Counted from the first letter of the stretch, positions 46,613 through 56,032 are shown. The stretch: 64,000 nt of DNA from Paracoccaceae bacterium (GCA_022822495.1 JAJEBQ010000037.1:18867-82866); one strand, 5' to 3'. Made by a program: numbers and translations. Notes: generated by a model from the letters alone, not told the origin.

Positions 46613-47767
46613 TTACAACTTTTGCAGTAACGCAGTTCTGGACAATGCAAAACCTGAGGATATCCACTCCCTCTCCAAATATCTAAGTTTTTTACCTAAT
46701 TCCTTGCCCTTGAACCTGGCAATTATATCTCCAGCTTTAATCGGAAATATCCGGGTTGTGGCATAATCCAGCCGTGCTTTAAAATCAGGTTTGATTGCCT
46801 TAATACCAAGTGCTGCTCTGGTTAAAACTATGGCTTCAGTCATTTCTCGACCATACCAATACGCTAATTCCTCAATAGGTTGGTCCATTTCACTTGTGAA
46901 CTTGGATAAAATTTTTAACTTCGCTTTTTCCGGGCTTGAGTATATTATACCGCTGGATTCGTCGTTTATATTTAAAACTGCCAAACTGGTTATTGGATTG
47001 GACTCAATCTGATATTTGGCTTCCAATTCTTCCAATCGCTCATGTGCCTTGGCCTGACCGTCAGGAAAGAACCGCTTCCAACAGGGGGTTTGCTGCCATT
47101 CCAGAAGCACCGAATATAGAGGTCTGATTGATAATATGCGTGTCATTTCTGTTCTTAACCTGAAACCTGACACCAAATCAAATTTGTCCACATCAAACTT
47201 TTTTATGGCTGCAAGACCATCGTGATCACACCGCTTGGCTGGTTCACCGTAAATGGAACTGAAGCGAAAAAACCTCAAGATTCTCAGATAGTCTTCATTT
47301 ATCCGTTTATATGGGCTACCTATGAACCTTACTCTTTTGTTCTTGAGGTCACTCATCCCTTGCTGAGGATCAATAATATTTCCTTCATAATCGGCATAAA
47401 GAGCATTTATGGTAAAATCTCGTCGGGCCGAGTCCTTTACCAAACTCTTGGTAAAACTGACATCAACCTTCCTCCCATAGGCTTTAATGTCTTCCCGAAA
47501 TGAGGTTATGCAAATCTCTTGTGGTTTAACAATCAACGAACCAAACTCTACCCCAAGTGGTTTATAATCAATGTCTTTCATATCAAACATATCCATCATT
47601 TCAGATGGCGTGGCATCAGTTGTCATGTCAATATCGGAAATGGGCTTGTTCAACAGTTTGTCCCTGACACATCCCCCCACAAAATACAATTGAAATCCAC
47701 GGCTTGTGAATAGGTTGAATAAACTGACCAGATCAGGGTCTTTTTGCCATATAGGTTTTAGTTGCAT
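46613..47767 (-). CDS. cca: CCA tRNA nucleotidyltransferase
   Basis: Class II nucleotidyltransferase adding or repairing the CCA end of tRNAs. The 384-residue protein has the head motif YFVGGCVRDKLLNKPISDID (about 29-48), then MTTDATPSEM, SLVKDSARRDFTINALYADY and RFIGSPYKRINEDYLRILRF followed by FRFSSIYGE. These mark the CCA/poly(A) polymerase family. The alphaproteobacterial operon setting with a CoA-pyrophosphatase upstream supports CCA addition. It overlaps nudL by ten bases. Confidence 0.92.
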   Translation of the reverse strand: MQLKPIWQKDPDLVSLFNLFTSRGFQLYFVGGCVRDKLLNKPISDIDMTTDATPSEMMDMFDMKDIDYKPLGVEFGSLIVKPQEICITSFREDIKAYGRKVDVSFTKSLVKDSARRDFTINALYADYEGNIIDPQQGMSDLKNKRVRFIGSPYKRINEDYLRILRFFRFSSIYGEPAKRCDHDGLAAIKKFDVDKFDLVSGFRLRTEMTRILSIRPLYSVLLEWQQTPCWKRFFPDGQAKAHERLEELEAKYQIESNPITSLAVLNINDESSGIIYSSPEKAKLKILSKFTSEMDQPIEELAYWYGREMTEAIVLTRAALGIKAIKPDFKARLDYATTRIFPIKAGDIIARFKGKELGKKLRYLEREWISSGFALSRTALLQKL

Positions 47768-48369
47768 TGTTCGTTCAGATGATTGGTCAAACCATAGAGA
47801 ATTCTGGCTGTAGCTCCCCAGATATGATAGCCGTGATAGTTAAGTCCGATATATCTGTACTTTCTGCCATCCCTCATGACTGATTCAATCCTGTAATTGT
47901 CCATGTTCATTAGAAAGTCCAGTGCCACATCAAAAATCTCGGCAACCTCTTCTATTTGTGCCAAAGGAGCAAATTGTGGGCTCACCTTCCCAACATAAGG
48001 GGTTATCCTGAAGTCGGTCACAGTCTCATGGCATGGACATTGCCCCAGAATTTCCACCTGCGACGGATCTAAATTTATTTCTTCTCTGGCTTCTCGCAGG
48101 GCTGTTGCCAAGGAATCCACATCTCCGTCCTCTTGTTTACCACCGGGAAAAGAAATTTGTCCAGCATGATACTTGAGATGACTGGCCCTGCGGGTGAAGG
48201 TAACCATAATCCCATCAGATTTACTGACAAGGGGGATCAACACACTGGCAGGCTTGCTGGCTCTGGGGAAGTTGGTTGAAATATTTTCATTCAGCATAAA
48301 GTCGGAGGACTCTCCCGTATAGGACTGTAAACCAGCCCGAATTTGCCCAAATGTCAGGTTGCGTGCCAC
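47758..48369 (-). CDS. nudL: CoA pyrophosphatase (NudL-type Nudix hydrolase)
   Basis: The 203-residue protein has the UPF0035 motif HLKYHAGQISFPGGKQEDGD directly before and into the Nudix box (GGKQEDGDVDSLATALRE followed by AREEI, about 75-97), the combination that marks CoA-diphosphate hydrolases. ASVLIPLVSK precedes it. It would cleave CoA or oxidised CoA to phosphopantetheine and ADP. It overlaps cca by ten bases, so translation is coupled. Confidence 0.9.
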   Translation of the reverse strand: MARNLTFGQIRAGLQSYTGESSDFMLNENISTNFPRASKPASVLIPLVSKSDGIMVTFTRRASHLKYHAGQISFPGGKQEDGDVDSLATALREAREEINLDPSQVEILGQCPCHETVTDFRITPYVGKVSPQFAPLAQIEEVAEIFDVALDFLMNMDNYRIESVMRDGRKYRYIGLNYHGYHIWGATARILYGLTNHLNEQCN

Positions 48370-48464
48370 CGAATTTCCTACTTTCCTGATTACTTTACCC
48401 TAACCTCCAAAACTAATACCTTCCAGACTTTTGACAACCTGTTAGGGATGTGCCTGCAAAGATT

Positions 48465-49265
48465 TCAAAGCTCTTTTTCAGCCAGGTACGTTGCGAGAAC
48501 CTCAAGATTGGGTGCTTTTTCTTCCGGGACTACTGAGGTATGTATGCCAAATACAACCCCTTTGGTTTCCTCCAGTTTACGGAGCGTTTGCCTCTCAACT
48601 CGAACCCATTTCTTACCAAATTTGTCCCTTTTCCGCCTTTCATTCATACTTCTCGGTTGATGAAGATCTGGATTGGAATATGAAAGGGAATTTCCCCTGT
48701 ATATGACCCGTCCTGGTTGCATATTATCAAACATCCTCTGAACAACCCTTGCGATTCGTTCATTGTACTGGGGTACCGGGGTGTGAATGGAAATGAGTGG
48801 CATACCCATTTTTTCCGCTAGAAGCCAACTTGCGGGAAAGCACAATATCGCACCAACAAGGACATGCTGATCTCCCTTGTGCTTTAACAGACACAAATCT
48901 TCCTGAACCAATCGACCAGCCACAATCAAAGGATGATCACCATTTAAATCGATCCTTGTGCCGTCAGGTCTGGTTACGTAATTCTGTTCAATACGGTACG
49001 TATTATCTTTCTTTACAGCATCAAGAAGTGTTCGAAGCAATTCGTGGGCAATACTTTCTCCTTCATCATAACAATCAAAAACCACCTCTCTCTTGGTCCT
49101 GATAAGGGCGTCTCTGTACTTCATTTGCCTGACAAAAGCATCATCTCGAAATAACCATTCGTCAATTTCGAGGGGGTTTATTCCTGGTAACCTGCGGGTC
49201 TTTTCTTCTATCCAAGGTTCAAAGGAAAGATTTTCTTGACAAATTTCGTAAAACTCGTGAAGCAT
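48465..49265 (-). CDS. DUF3445 protein, haem-dependent oxidative N-demethylase-like
   Basis: The predicted 266-residue protein shows the DUF3445 pattern: PGINPLEIDEWLFRDD near the start, RLVQEDLCLLKHKGDQHVLV, then CFPASWLLAEKMGMPLISIH and TPVPQYNERI. The family includes the alpha subunit of haem-dependent oxidative N-demethylases and dimethylamine monooxygenases, which release formaldehyde. I take the ATG at 49265. A TTG at 49328 would add 21 residues but has no ribosome binding site. No reductase or ferredoxin partner gene is adjacent. It is divergent from dddP across about 100 bp. Confidence 0.82.
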   Translation of the reverse strand: MLHEFYEICQENLSFEPWIEEKTRRLPGINPLEIDEWLFRDDAFVRQMKYRDALIRTKREVVFDCYDEGESIAHELLRTLLDAVKKDNTYRIEQNYVTRPDGTRIDLNGDHPLIVAGRLVQEDLCLLKHKGDQHVLVGAILCFPASWLLAEKMGMPLISIHTPVPQYNERIARVVQRMFDNMQPGRVIYRGNSLSYSNPDLHQPRSMNERRKRDKFGKKWVRVERQTLRKLEETKGVVFGIHTSVVPEEKAPNLEVLATYLAEKEL

Positions 49266-49361
49266 CGAATTAACTATTCTCAATAAAATTGGAGATTTAA
49301 AACTTTCATTGTTACGTACCAAATTCAATTAAATTATTGAATAAAATTAGGGAGAACACTG

Positions 49362-50693
49362 ATGGACCAAGAACATTTTTCTGCCACCCGAAAAATTGAT
49401 CCTACGAAAGGTACTCACCTTCAGGACGGCACTCTCAACGACAGCAATCGGATGGAAATTGGACCCACCTTGCTGGCTTTACGGGAGTGGGAGGAGGTTG
49501 GTCTCAAACTTCCCAACTTGGAGAAGATGCGGAATTATCGGTGGAAAAGACTGACCCAGCATATCATTGATCGGGGTTATGGTGGTATTTTATTGTTTGA
49601 TCCGTTGAACATCCGCTATGCCACGGATTCGACCAACATGCAATTATGGAATACCCACAATCCTTTTCGGGCAGTCCTTTTGTGTGCCGACGGTTACATG
49701 GTTATTTGGGATTATAAGTCCTCAATGTTTCTAGCTGAATTTAATCCTCTGGTCAGAGAGAGAAGAACAGGTGCCTCTCTCTTTTACTTTACAGCTGGTG
49801 ATGGCGAAGAAAAACGAGCAGGAACCTTTGCGAATGAGGTAAACGATTTGCTCAAGGAACATAGTGGCAACAATCGAAGGCTTGCTGTTGACAAAATTAT
49901 GGTGTCGGGTTTACGGGCTTTGGAAAAGTTGGGGTTGGAAGTCATGAATGGTGAAGAAGTGACAGAAAAATCACGCTCTATCAAGGGACCTGATGAAATC
50001 CTGGCAATGAGGTGCGCGAGTCACGCTTGTGAGGTGTCGGTTAAGGCCATGGAGGATTCGGCCAAGCCGGGTCTGTCCGAAGATGAAATCTGGGCCGTAC
50101 TGCATGCTGAGAACATAAAACGTGGTGGGGAATGGATTGAAACACGATTGTTGTCAACCGGCCCCCGTACCAACCCCTGGTTTCAGGAATGTGGTCCCAG
50201 AAAGCTGCAAAACAATGAAATTTTGGCCTTTGATACTGACCTGGTTGGTTGCTATGGTATTTGTACCGATATTTCCCGAACATGGTGGATAGGTGATCAA
50301 AAACCACGTCAGGATATGATTGATGCCATGAAGCACGGTGTTGAGCATATTCAATACAACATGCAACTCTTGCAACCGGGAACCCACTTTGATGATTTGA
50401 CTTTCAAGAGCCACACCTTGGCTCCAGTCTATCAAAAACAGAAGTATGGCGTATTGATGCATGGGGTTGGTCTCTGTGATGAATGGCCAGGTATCTGTTA
50501 CCCTGACGGTTATACCAAAGGCTCTTTTGATTATTGCGTTGAACCTGGTATGGTTTTCTGCGTCGAAGCGTTGATTAGCCCCGAAGGTGGGGATTTTTCG
50601 ATTAAACTTGAAGATCAGGTTTTGGTAACGGAAAATGGTCCTGACAACATTACAACCTATCCATTTGACCGTTCCCTTATGGGAGAAACATAA
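49362..50693 (+). CDS. dddP: DMSP lyase DddP (M24 metallopeptidase fold)
   Basis: DddP cleaves dimethylsulfoniopropionate to dimethyl sulfide and acrylate in the cytoplasm. The 443-residue protein has the N-terminal DddP block FDPLNIRYATDSTNMQLWNT and the M24 C-domain. All metal ligands known from Ruegeria DddP (D295, D297, D307, H371, E406, E421) are present with a constant offset of -4: D291, D293, D303, H367, E402, E417. The catalytic Asp377 equals D373 in MHGVGLCDEWP, and Tyr366 equals Y362. This separates it from ordinary prolidases. No acrylate-processing or transporter gene is adjacent. The ATG at 49362 is preceded by a GGGAG element at 49351-49355. Divergent from the DUF3445 gene. Confidence 0.93.
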   Translation: MDQEHFSATRKIDPTKGTHLQDGTLNDSNRMEIGPTLLALREWEEVGLKLPNLEKMRNYRWKRLTQHIIDRGYGGILLFDPLNIRYATDSTNMQLWNTHNPFRAVLLCADGYMVIWDYKSSMFLAEFNPLVRERRTGASLFYFTAGDGEEKRAGTFANEVNDLLKEHSGNNRRLAVDKIMVSGLRALEKLGLEVMNGEEVTEKSRSIKGPDEILAMRCASHACEVSVKAMEDSAKPGLSEDEIWAVLHAENIKRGGEWIETRLLSTGPRTNPWFQECGPRKLQNNEILAFDTDLVGCYGICTDISRTWWIGDQKPRQDMIDAMKHGVEHIQYNMQLLQPGTHFDDLTFKSHTLAPVYQKQKYGVLMHGVGLCDEWPGICYPDGYTKGSFDYCVEPGMVFCVEALISPEGGDFSIKLEDQVLVTENGPDNITTYPFDRSLMGET

Positions 50694-50772
50694 GACATTG
50701 TCTTAGAATTCCATCACTGCCATCTCTCAATCTGGATGAATATCAAGTGCTTTTAGGTGATTTCTTTTGACC

Positions 50773-50800
50773 AGCCCAAATACAATGGGTTTGAATTTTT
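50773..50800 (+). terminator. Weak intrinsic terminator candidate after dddP
   Basis: AGCCCA (50773-50778) can pair with TGGGTT (50786-50791), six pairs including one G-T, around a 7-base loop, followed by a T-run at 50796-50800. It lies 80 nt past the dddP stop. The stem is short, so the call is tentative. Confidence 0.3.
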
Positions 50801-50883
50801 CATTTTGACATATATTTTCCACATTATACGCGTGTATGAATGCGGTTTAGTGAACTTATCGAATTATCTCTCCAAGAAAGGCA

Positions 50884-52098
50884 ATGGGCAAAATTAAAAA
50901 GGTGGTTCTGGCTTATTCAGGCGGGCTGGACACGTCCATAATCCTGAAGTGGTTACAAATCCAGTATCAAGTGGAAGTTGTAACCTTTACAGCTGATCTC
51001 GGTCAGGAAGAAGAGTTGGAAGCTGCCAGAAAAAAGGCTCAGATGCTTGGAATTAGGGAAATCTATGTCGAAGATCTGCGTGAAGAGTTTGTTAGTGACT
51101 TTGTCTTTCCCATGTTTAGGGCCAATACCCTTTACGAGGGTTTGTATCTTTTAGGAACTTCCATAGCCCGTCCCTTAATTAGCAAAAGGCTGGTTGAAAT
51201 AGCAGCTGAGACAAAGGCTGATGCCATCGCACATGGGGCAACCGGTAAGGGGAATGATCAAATCCGTTTTGAACTTTCGGCCTATGCCCTAAACCCAGAA
51301 ATCAAGGTCATTGCTCCGTGGCGTGAATGGGATCTGACAAGCAGAACAAAACTTATTGATTTTGCTGAAAAGTATCAAATACCCATTGCCAAGGACAAGC
51401 GGGGTGAAGCACCGTTTTCGGTGGATGCCAATTTGCTTCATACCTCGTCCGAGGGTAAGGTCCTGGAAGATCCTGCCTTGGAGGCCCCAAATTTTGTTTA
51501 TCAGCGAACTACTGATCCTATCAAGGCTCCTGATACCCCCGAATATCTGGAAATAACTTTCAAAAATGGGGATGCAGTTGCAGTAAATGGCGAAGATTTA
51601 TCACCAGCTCAACTGTTGACCAAACTGAACAAGATTGGAGGAATACACGGTATCGGACGTCTGGATTTAGTTGAAAACCGTTATATTGGCATGAAATCCA
51701 GAGGGATCTATGAAACACCTGGTGGCACTATTTTATTGGAAGCACACAGGGGAATGGAACAAATCACTCTTGATCGGGGAGCGGCCCACCTTAAGGATGA
51801 AATCATGCCCCGTTATGCTGAACTCATCTACAATGGATATTGGTACAGCCCCGAAAGAGAAATGCTTCAAGCCTTGATAGATAAAAGTCAGGAATATGTA
51901 TCAGGCAGGGTGCGATTGAAACTGTACAAGGGTAATGTCCAAACTGTTGGACGGGAATCACCTGTCTCACTGTACTCTGAAAAGCATGTAACTTTTGAAG
52001 ATGATGCGGGAGCCTATGACCAGAATGACGCCAGTGGTTTTATCAGACTCAACGCCCTGCGTTTAAAGTTGTTGAGCTCCAGAAACAAACAACCGTAG
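50884..52098 (+). CDS. argG: Argininosuccinate synthase
   Basis: ArgG joins citrulline and aspartate with ATP in arginine synthesis. The 404-residue protein starts with the PP-loop [14 protein letters not shown] (about 8-21) and contains [36 protein letters not shown] and [10 protein letters not shown] near the C-terminus, all family signatures. GAAAGG lies close to the ATG. argH is not next to it. A 267-bp gap with possible regulatory structure separates it from rpmI. Confidence 0.97.
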   Translation: MGKIKKVVLAYSGGLDTSIILKWLQIQYQVEVVTFTADLGQEEELEAARKKAQMLGIREIYVEDLREEFVSDFVFPMFRANTLYEGLYLLGTSIARPLISKRLVEIAAETKADAIAHGATGKGNDQIRFELSAYALNPEIKVIAPWREWDLTSRTKLIDFAEKYQIPIAKDKRGEAPFSVDANLLHTSSEGKVLEDPALEAPNFVYQRTTDPIKAPDTPEYLEITFKNGDAVAVNGEDLSPAQLLTKLNKIGGIHGIGRLDLVENRYIGMKSRGIYETPGGTILLEAHRGMEQITLDRGAAHLKDEIMPRYAELIYNGYWYSPEREMLQALIDKSQEYVSGRVRLKLYKGNVQTVGRESPVSLYSEKHVTFEDDAGAYDQNDASGFIRLNALRLKLLSSRNKQP

Positions 52099-52253
52099 AA
52101 CTGGTGGATAGCGCTTTTGTTTGGGTAATTTTGTCGGTATCAACATATCTTTCAAATTTTTACCGCTAACCATCACTCAAGGATTCTCAGAAAATTTGGG
52201 CATAACCTAAATTTGGTTTGTCAAACACCAGGTAGAATTTTTTGAGTAAATAT

Positions 52254-52281
52254 TTGTTGATTATTGATATTCGGTAATAAT
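52254..52281 (+). promoter_or_regulatory. Candidate promoter for rpmI-rplT-pheS
   Basis: TTGTTG (52254-52259) and AATAAT (52276-52281) are separated by 16 bp in the AT-rich gap upstream of rpmI. They match four and five of six consensus bases. Because infC does not precede rpmI here, the unit needs its own promoter, which makes this place sensible. Confidence 0.35.
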
Positions 52282-52304
52282 CTCTTATCTAAATGTCTTC
52301 TCAT

Positions 52305-52335
52305 GGTACCGGCCAAAAGAGGCATGCCGGGTATC
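52305..52335 (+). promoter_or_regulatory. Hairpin in the rpmI leader, possible L20-type control element
   Basis: GGTACCGGC (52305-52313) pairs with GCCGGGTATC (52326-52335) with one bulged base, closing a 12-base loop, 30 bp before the rpmI start. L20 is known to repress its own operon by binding leader RNA in E. coli and Bacillus. Whether this hairpin does so is my inference. Confidence 0.3.
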
Positions 52336-52365
52336 GTGCAATTTTCTCGACTCAAGGAGTTTGAA

Positions 52366-52566
52366 ATGCCCAAGATGAAGACAAAGTCTAGTGCTAAGAA
52401 AAGGTTCAAAGTCACTGCTAATGGACGAGTTAAGGTCCAGCAGGCAGGTAAACGGCACGGGATGATCAAGAGATCAAACAAATTTATTAGAAATGCGAGA
52501 GGGACTGCAACTCTGTCGCCACAAGATGAAAAAATTGTTAAGGCTTTCATGCCTTACTCTCGTTAA
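52366..52566 (+). CDS. rpmI: 50S ribosomal protein L35 (bL35)
   Basis: Small basic 50S protein of 66 residues: [20 protein letters not shown], then [20 protein letters not shown] and a C-terminal MPYSR. These are standard for L35. AAGGAG ends seven bases before the ATG at 52366. The frame extends upstream to 52264 but that part has no family similarity. It is followed by rplT after 11 bp. infC, its usual upstream neighbour, is absent. Confidence 0.96.
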   Translation: MPKMKTKSSAKKRFKVTANGRVKVQQAGKRHGMIKRSNKFIRNARGTATLSPQDEKIVKAFMPYSR

Positions 52567-52577
52567 GGATCTTACAA

Positions 52578-52940
52578 ATGGCACGTGTAAAAAGCGGGAA
52601 AGTTACCCACGCCCGGCACAAAAAGGTAACTGATGCAACCAAGGGTTATTATGGCAGAAGAAAAAACACCTACAGGTCAGCCCGTCTGGCCTTGGACAAG
52701 GCGCAACAATATGCAACAAGGGACCGAAAAGTTCGCAAACGAAACTTCAGAGCCCTATGGATTCAAAGAATAAATGCCGCAGTAAGAGAGGTTGATCAAT
52801 CCCTAACTTATTCCAGATTTATGCATGGGCTTAAGCAAGCGCAAATCGCCCTTGATCGTAAAGTTCTGGCACATTTGGCTGTAGCGGAGCCGGATGCTTT
52901 TCGGACAATAGTGGAAAAGTCCAGGGCTGCCCTGAAATAA
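52578..52940 (+). CDS. rplT: 50S ribosomal protein L20 (bL20)
   Basis: L20 is an early 50S assembly protein and translational repressor of its operon in E. coli. The 120-residue protein has the N-terminal basic arm [20 protein letters not shown], then [14 protein letters not shown] and [18 protein letters not shown], the family core. It lies between rpmI and pheS as usual. Confidence 0.97.
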   Translation: MARVKSGKVTHARHKKVTDATKGYYGRRKNTYRSARLALDKAQQYATRDRKVRKRNFRALWIQRINAAVREVDQSLTYSRFMHGLKQAQIALDRKVLAHLAVAEPDAFRTIVEKSRAALK

Positions 52941-52972
52941 ATCCTGAGGGCTTTTTGATGCAGGTCTAGATC

Positions 52973-54403
52973 GTGTCTACAAATAGTACAAAAAATAAGA
53001 AAAATAATCCTCTTGGTCTTTCACAGACAATTATTGATGCCAACCAGACCATCAGTAAGATTTTTTTAGAAGTTCAGGATGTTGCCAAAAATTCAAGCAA
53101 TCTTCCCGCCATTAATGAGATAATCAATGAAGGGATAAAAGAAGTTCAGGCGACAACAAAGGCTACTGAGAACATTGCAACTGTAAATAAGGTATTAAAT
53201 GCCAGGTTAAATGAATTGCGAAATTCAACCAAAGACATAACCGATCATGTCCAGGTACAAACCAAAGGCATAAGGGATTTTGCTTTACATGTTGATAGCA
53301 TTACGAGCAGATTTGATGCGTTGAGGCAGTCCATCATGAATACAAGCAAATATATTGAAGCATTACAGAATGTTCATGATGAAATTACGTTGGAGCAGTT
53401 TCGCGTAAATCATTTGGGTAAAAAAGGTGATATTTCGCTTGAACTGCGTAAGTTGGGTGCAATGGACCCCAATCAAAGGAAAGAGATTGCACCCCTTCTC
53501 AACGGACTCAAGGGCGATATAAATCAAGCAATATCGCAAAAAAAGCAAGAGCTGTTCGAAAAAGCTCTTGAAGAACAATTGCAACAGGAATGGCTAGATG
53601 TTACCCTTCCAGGAAGGGCACGCAGACAGGGAACAATTCATCCAGTCAGCCAAACCATAGACCAGGCAGTGGCTATATTTTCCGATATGGGATTCAGTTA
53701 CGCTGAGGGCCCTCAAGTCGAAACAGATTGGTACAATTTTGATGCGTTGAATATCCCTCCGGAACATCCAGCCCGGCAGGAGCATGACACCTTTTTTGTC
53801 AAAAGTGACACAAACGAGGACAAAAGTCCCAATGTCTTGCGAACGCATACTTCCCCGGTGCAGATCAGGTCCATGACCCGGCAAGGTGTTCCAATCAGGA
53901 TTATTGCTCCCGGTCGAGTGTACAGATGTGATTATGACCAAACACATACCCCCATGTTCCATCAAATAGAGGGTCTTGCCATTGATAAGAACTTGAACAT
54001 GGCTCACCTCAAGTGGACACTTGAGGAGTTTTGCCGTACTTTCTTTGAGGTGGATAATGCGGAATTGAGATTTCGTGCTTCCCATTTCCCCTTCACCGAA
54101 CCTTCCGCTGAGGTTGACATCCGATGTTCCTGGGAAAAAGGCCAGTTGAAGATAGGCGAAGGCAGCGATTGGTTGGAGATTCTGGGGTGCGGGATGGTTC
54201 ATCCCAATGTCCTGACGGCATGTGGCGTTGATAAAACCCAATATCAGGGTTTCGCCTTTGGTATGGGATTGGACCGAATAGCCATGCTGAAATACGGTAT
54301 TCCTGATTTGCGTTCCTTTTTTGAGTCTGATATCCGATGGCTTCGACACTATGGGTTTTTACCAGTCGATGTTCCTTCACTTCATAGCGGCTTGAGTCTG
54401 TAA
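52973..54403 (+). CDS. pheS: Phenylalanyl-tRNA synthetase alpha subunit with N-terminal extension
   Basis: Residues about 122-476 are a normal Phe[17 protein letters not shown] (N-terminal domain), [50 protein letters not shown] (motif 2) and [14 protein letters not shown] (motif 3). It charges tRNA-Phe with PheT. The first 121 residues, from a GTG at 52973, are extra. They are helical and polar, rich in Asn, Thr, Ile and Lys with heptad-like spacing ([38 protein letters not shown]). An ATG at 53336 could start a normal-length 355-residue PheS. The upstream frame is uninterrupted, so fusion or use of both starts is possible. pheT does not follow. Confidence 0.9.
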   Translation: MSTNSTKNKKNNPLGLSQTIIDANQTISKIFLEVQDVAKNSSNLPAINEIINEGIKEVQATTKATENIATVNKVLNARLNELRNSTKDITDHVQVQTKGIRDFALHVDSITSRFDALRQSIMNTSKYIEALQNVHDEITLEQFRVNHLGKKGDISLELRKLGAMDPNQRKEIAPLLNGLKGDINQAISQKKQELFEKALEEQLQQEWLDVTLPGRARRQGTIHPVSQTIDQAVAIFSDMGFSYAEGPQVETDWYNFDALNIPPEHPARQEHDTFFVKSDTNEDKSPNVLRTHTSPVQIRSMTRQGVPIRIIAPGRVYRCDYDQTHTPMFHQIEGLAIDKNLNMAHLKWTLEEFCRTFFEVDNAELRFRASHFPFTEPSAEVDIRCSWEKGQLKIGEGSDWLEILGCGMVHPNVLTACGVDKTQYQGFAFGMGLDRIAMLKYGIPDLRSFFESDIRWLRHYGFLPVDVPSLHSGLSL

Positions 54404-54549
54404 ACCCATAACTTAGCCCATCTTTGGCATAGGCCGTGGGTATAAACTAAAAGCCATCTTGATTATTGGTTAATCATGTATCAGATATTTGATGAACTCT
54501 TATGATTGATGGTGTAAAGTTTAAATTAGGGATGAAAAACGGTGTCACA

Positions 54550-54846
54550 ATGGATGATAAAACACAAATTGAAATAGAAGCGGCTGTTTTCAGACGACTG
54601 GTTACACATCTCCGCAGCAGAACGGATGTTCAAAACATAGACATGATGAACCTGGCAGGGTTTTGTCGAAATTGTCTCGCCAGGTGGTATGCTGAAGCAG
54701 CGGGTGAAAAAGACCTTACGATTGAAAAGAGTGAATCTAGAGCAATCGTTTATGGCATGCCATTTGACGAGTGGAAGAAACTATATCAGAAAGAAGCTTC
54801 AGATGAACAGGAGAAGAAATTCATGGCAACCCATACCACGGAATGA
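54550..54846 (+). CDS. DUF1244 family protein
   Basis: Small protein of 98 residues from the chosen start. FRRLVTHLRSRTDVQNIDMM, then NLAGFCRNCLARWYAEAAGE and YGMPFDEWKKLYQKEASDEQ form the full DUF1244 signature, including the CRNC cysteine pair that may bind a metal. No function is established. ATGs at 54502 and 54532 are in frame, but the family start matches MDDKTQIEIEAAV at 54550. It occupies the place where pheT would be expected, 146 bp after pheS. Confidence 0.85.
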   Translation: MDDKTQIEIEAAVFRRLVTHLRSRTDVQNIDMMNLAGFCRNCLARWYAEAAGEKDLTIEKSESRAIVYGMPFDEWKKLYQKEASDEQEKKFMATHTTE

Positions 54847-54880
54847 GTTTCACCTTTCTGCCATATTCCCCTAATCCGAA

Positions 54881-56032
54881 ATGATGCTTTCCGAGTGCCA
54901 GGAAAGTTTTCAGGACTGGCATGAAGTCTTTACAGTCAATCACCTTGATTTTCTAAAGGATGAATTCCTTGGTCATACATTCAATTCAGTCACTTTTAAC
55001 GAAGAGGTTTGGAATAAGGCCAGTAACCAACCCGAAGAAGTTTTGTCGCTGGCGGAGTACTTTGATTTATTGATTTCTAACACGCAATTAGAATGTGGTT
55101 TTGAGAAACTCCATTCTCAATCTGCCAATTTAAAGTTAATTCGGGATTCTGGAATATCAGTAAATAAAGAGGTCCTGGTTGCGATCTGGGGTATTGAGAC
55201 ACGATATGGAGCAATTCGTGGTGACCTACCGGTCCTGGATGCACTCGCTACAAATGCGGTCTCCAAACCCTCTAGACAGAAGTTTTTTGAAGACAATCTA
55301 CTTGCTGCAATGAAAATACTTCAGTCTGGTATTGTTTCAAAAGAACAGCTCCTGGGTTCCTGGGCAGGGGCGATGGGTCACACCCAATTTATGCCAGCAA
55401 CTTACCTTGCATTTGGTCTGGATATTCAAAACAAAGGTAAAGTAGATATTTGGGAAGATGATCCCTTGGATGCGTTGGCCTCAACTGCAAACTATCTTTT
55501 AAAAAACAATTGGAATGAAAACAAACCTATAGTTTCAGAAATTTTGCATGCAGAATGCTTTGATTATATGATGGCCAATAGTGGTCGTGTGGAAACTGTC
55601 TCTTTTTGGGCATCACAAGGTATTAAATTTGCTCATTTCGATTTGGACCCTAATCTTCGCGCCGAAATCATTACCCCATCTGGCCACAATGGTCCCAAAT
55701 TTGCCTTGTTTGAAAATTTCAAAACCATCCTTGCTTATAATCCCTCCAAGTATTATGCCCTTGCGGTGGGTCATCTTGCCAACCTCTTATCGGGCGAAAC
55801 AAAACTCATTTCCAGTTGGCCTTTGAAACGTGATTACTTGTCCAGAAACGAATTGAAAACAGTGCAAACATATTTGGTAAAGATGGGTTATGATACTGGT
55901 GGCATTGATGGTCTTCTCGGTCCAAAATCTATCGCAAGCGTTCAGCGCTATCAAAACTCCCTAGGCTTAATCCCAGACGGATTTCCTGACAGGGGATTGC
56001 TTGAGGCAATTGGCGCAGCCAAATCAAAATAG
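54881..56032 (+). CDS. MltB-type lytic murein transglycosylase with peptidoglycan-binding domain
   Basis: The 383-residue protein has an SLT_2/MltB catalytic domain (about 10-300) with the catalytic glutamate in LVAIWGIETRYGAIRGDLPV, then GSWAGAMGHTQFMPATYLAF and DALASTANYLLKNNW. A C-terminal PG_binding_1 domain (about 320-380) has GYDTGGIDGLLGPKSIASVQ. It should cut peptidoglycan in the periplasm, but no signal peptide is present. The N-terminus MMLSECQESFQDW is hydrophilic, and an in-frame stop lies nine bases upstream. Confidence 0.9.
   Translation: MMLSECQESFQDWHEVFTVNHLDFLKDEFLGHTFNSVTFNEEVWNKASNQPEEVLSLAEYFDLLISNTQLECGFEKLHSQSANLKLIRDSGISVNKEVLVAIWGIETRYGAIRGDLPVLDALATNAVSKPSRQKFFEDNLLAAMKILQSGIVSKEQLLGSWAGAMGHTQFMPATYLAFGLDIQNKGKVDIWEDDPLDALASTANYLLKNNWNENKPIVSEILHAECFDYMMANSGRVETVSFWASQGIKFAHFDLDPNLRAEIITPSGHNGPKFALFENFKTILAYNPSKYYALAVGHLANLLSGETKLISSWPLKRDYLSRNELKTVQTYLVKMGYDTGGIDGLLGPKSIASVQRYQNSLGLIPDGFPDRGLLEAIGAAKSK

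Noticed and set aside
50805..50830. TTGACA upstream of argG as a -35 box
   Set aside because: The nearest TATA-like hexamer is 14 bp away and nothing fits at 16-18 bp.
52221..52550. 109-codon minus-strand frame over rpmI
   Set aside because: It is the complement of the certain rpmI gene and has no family features.
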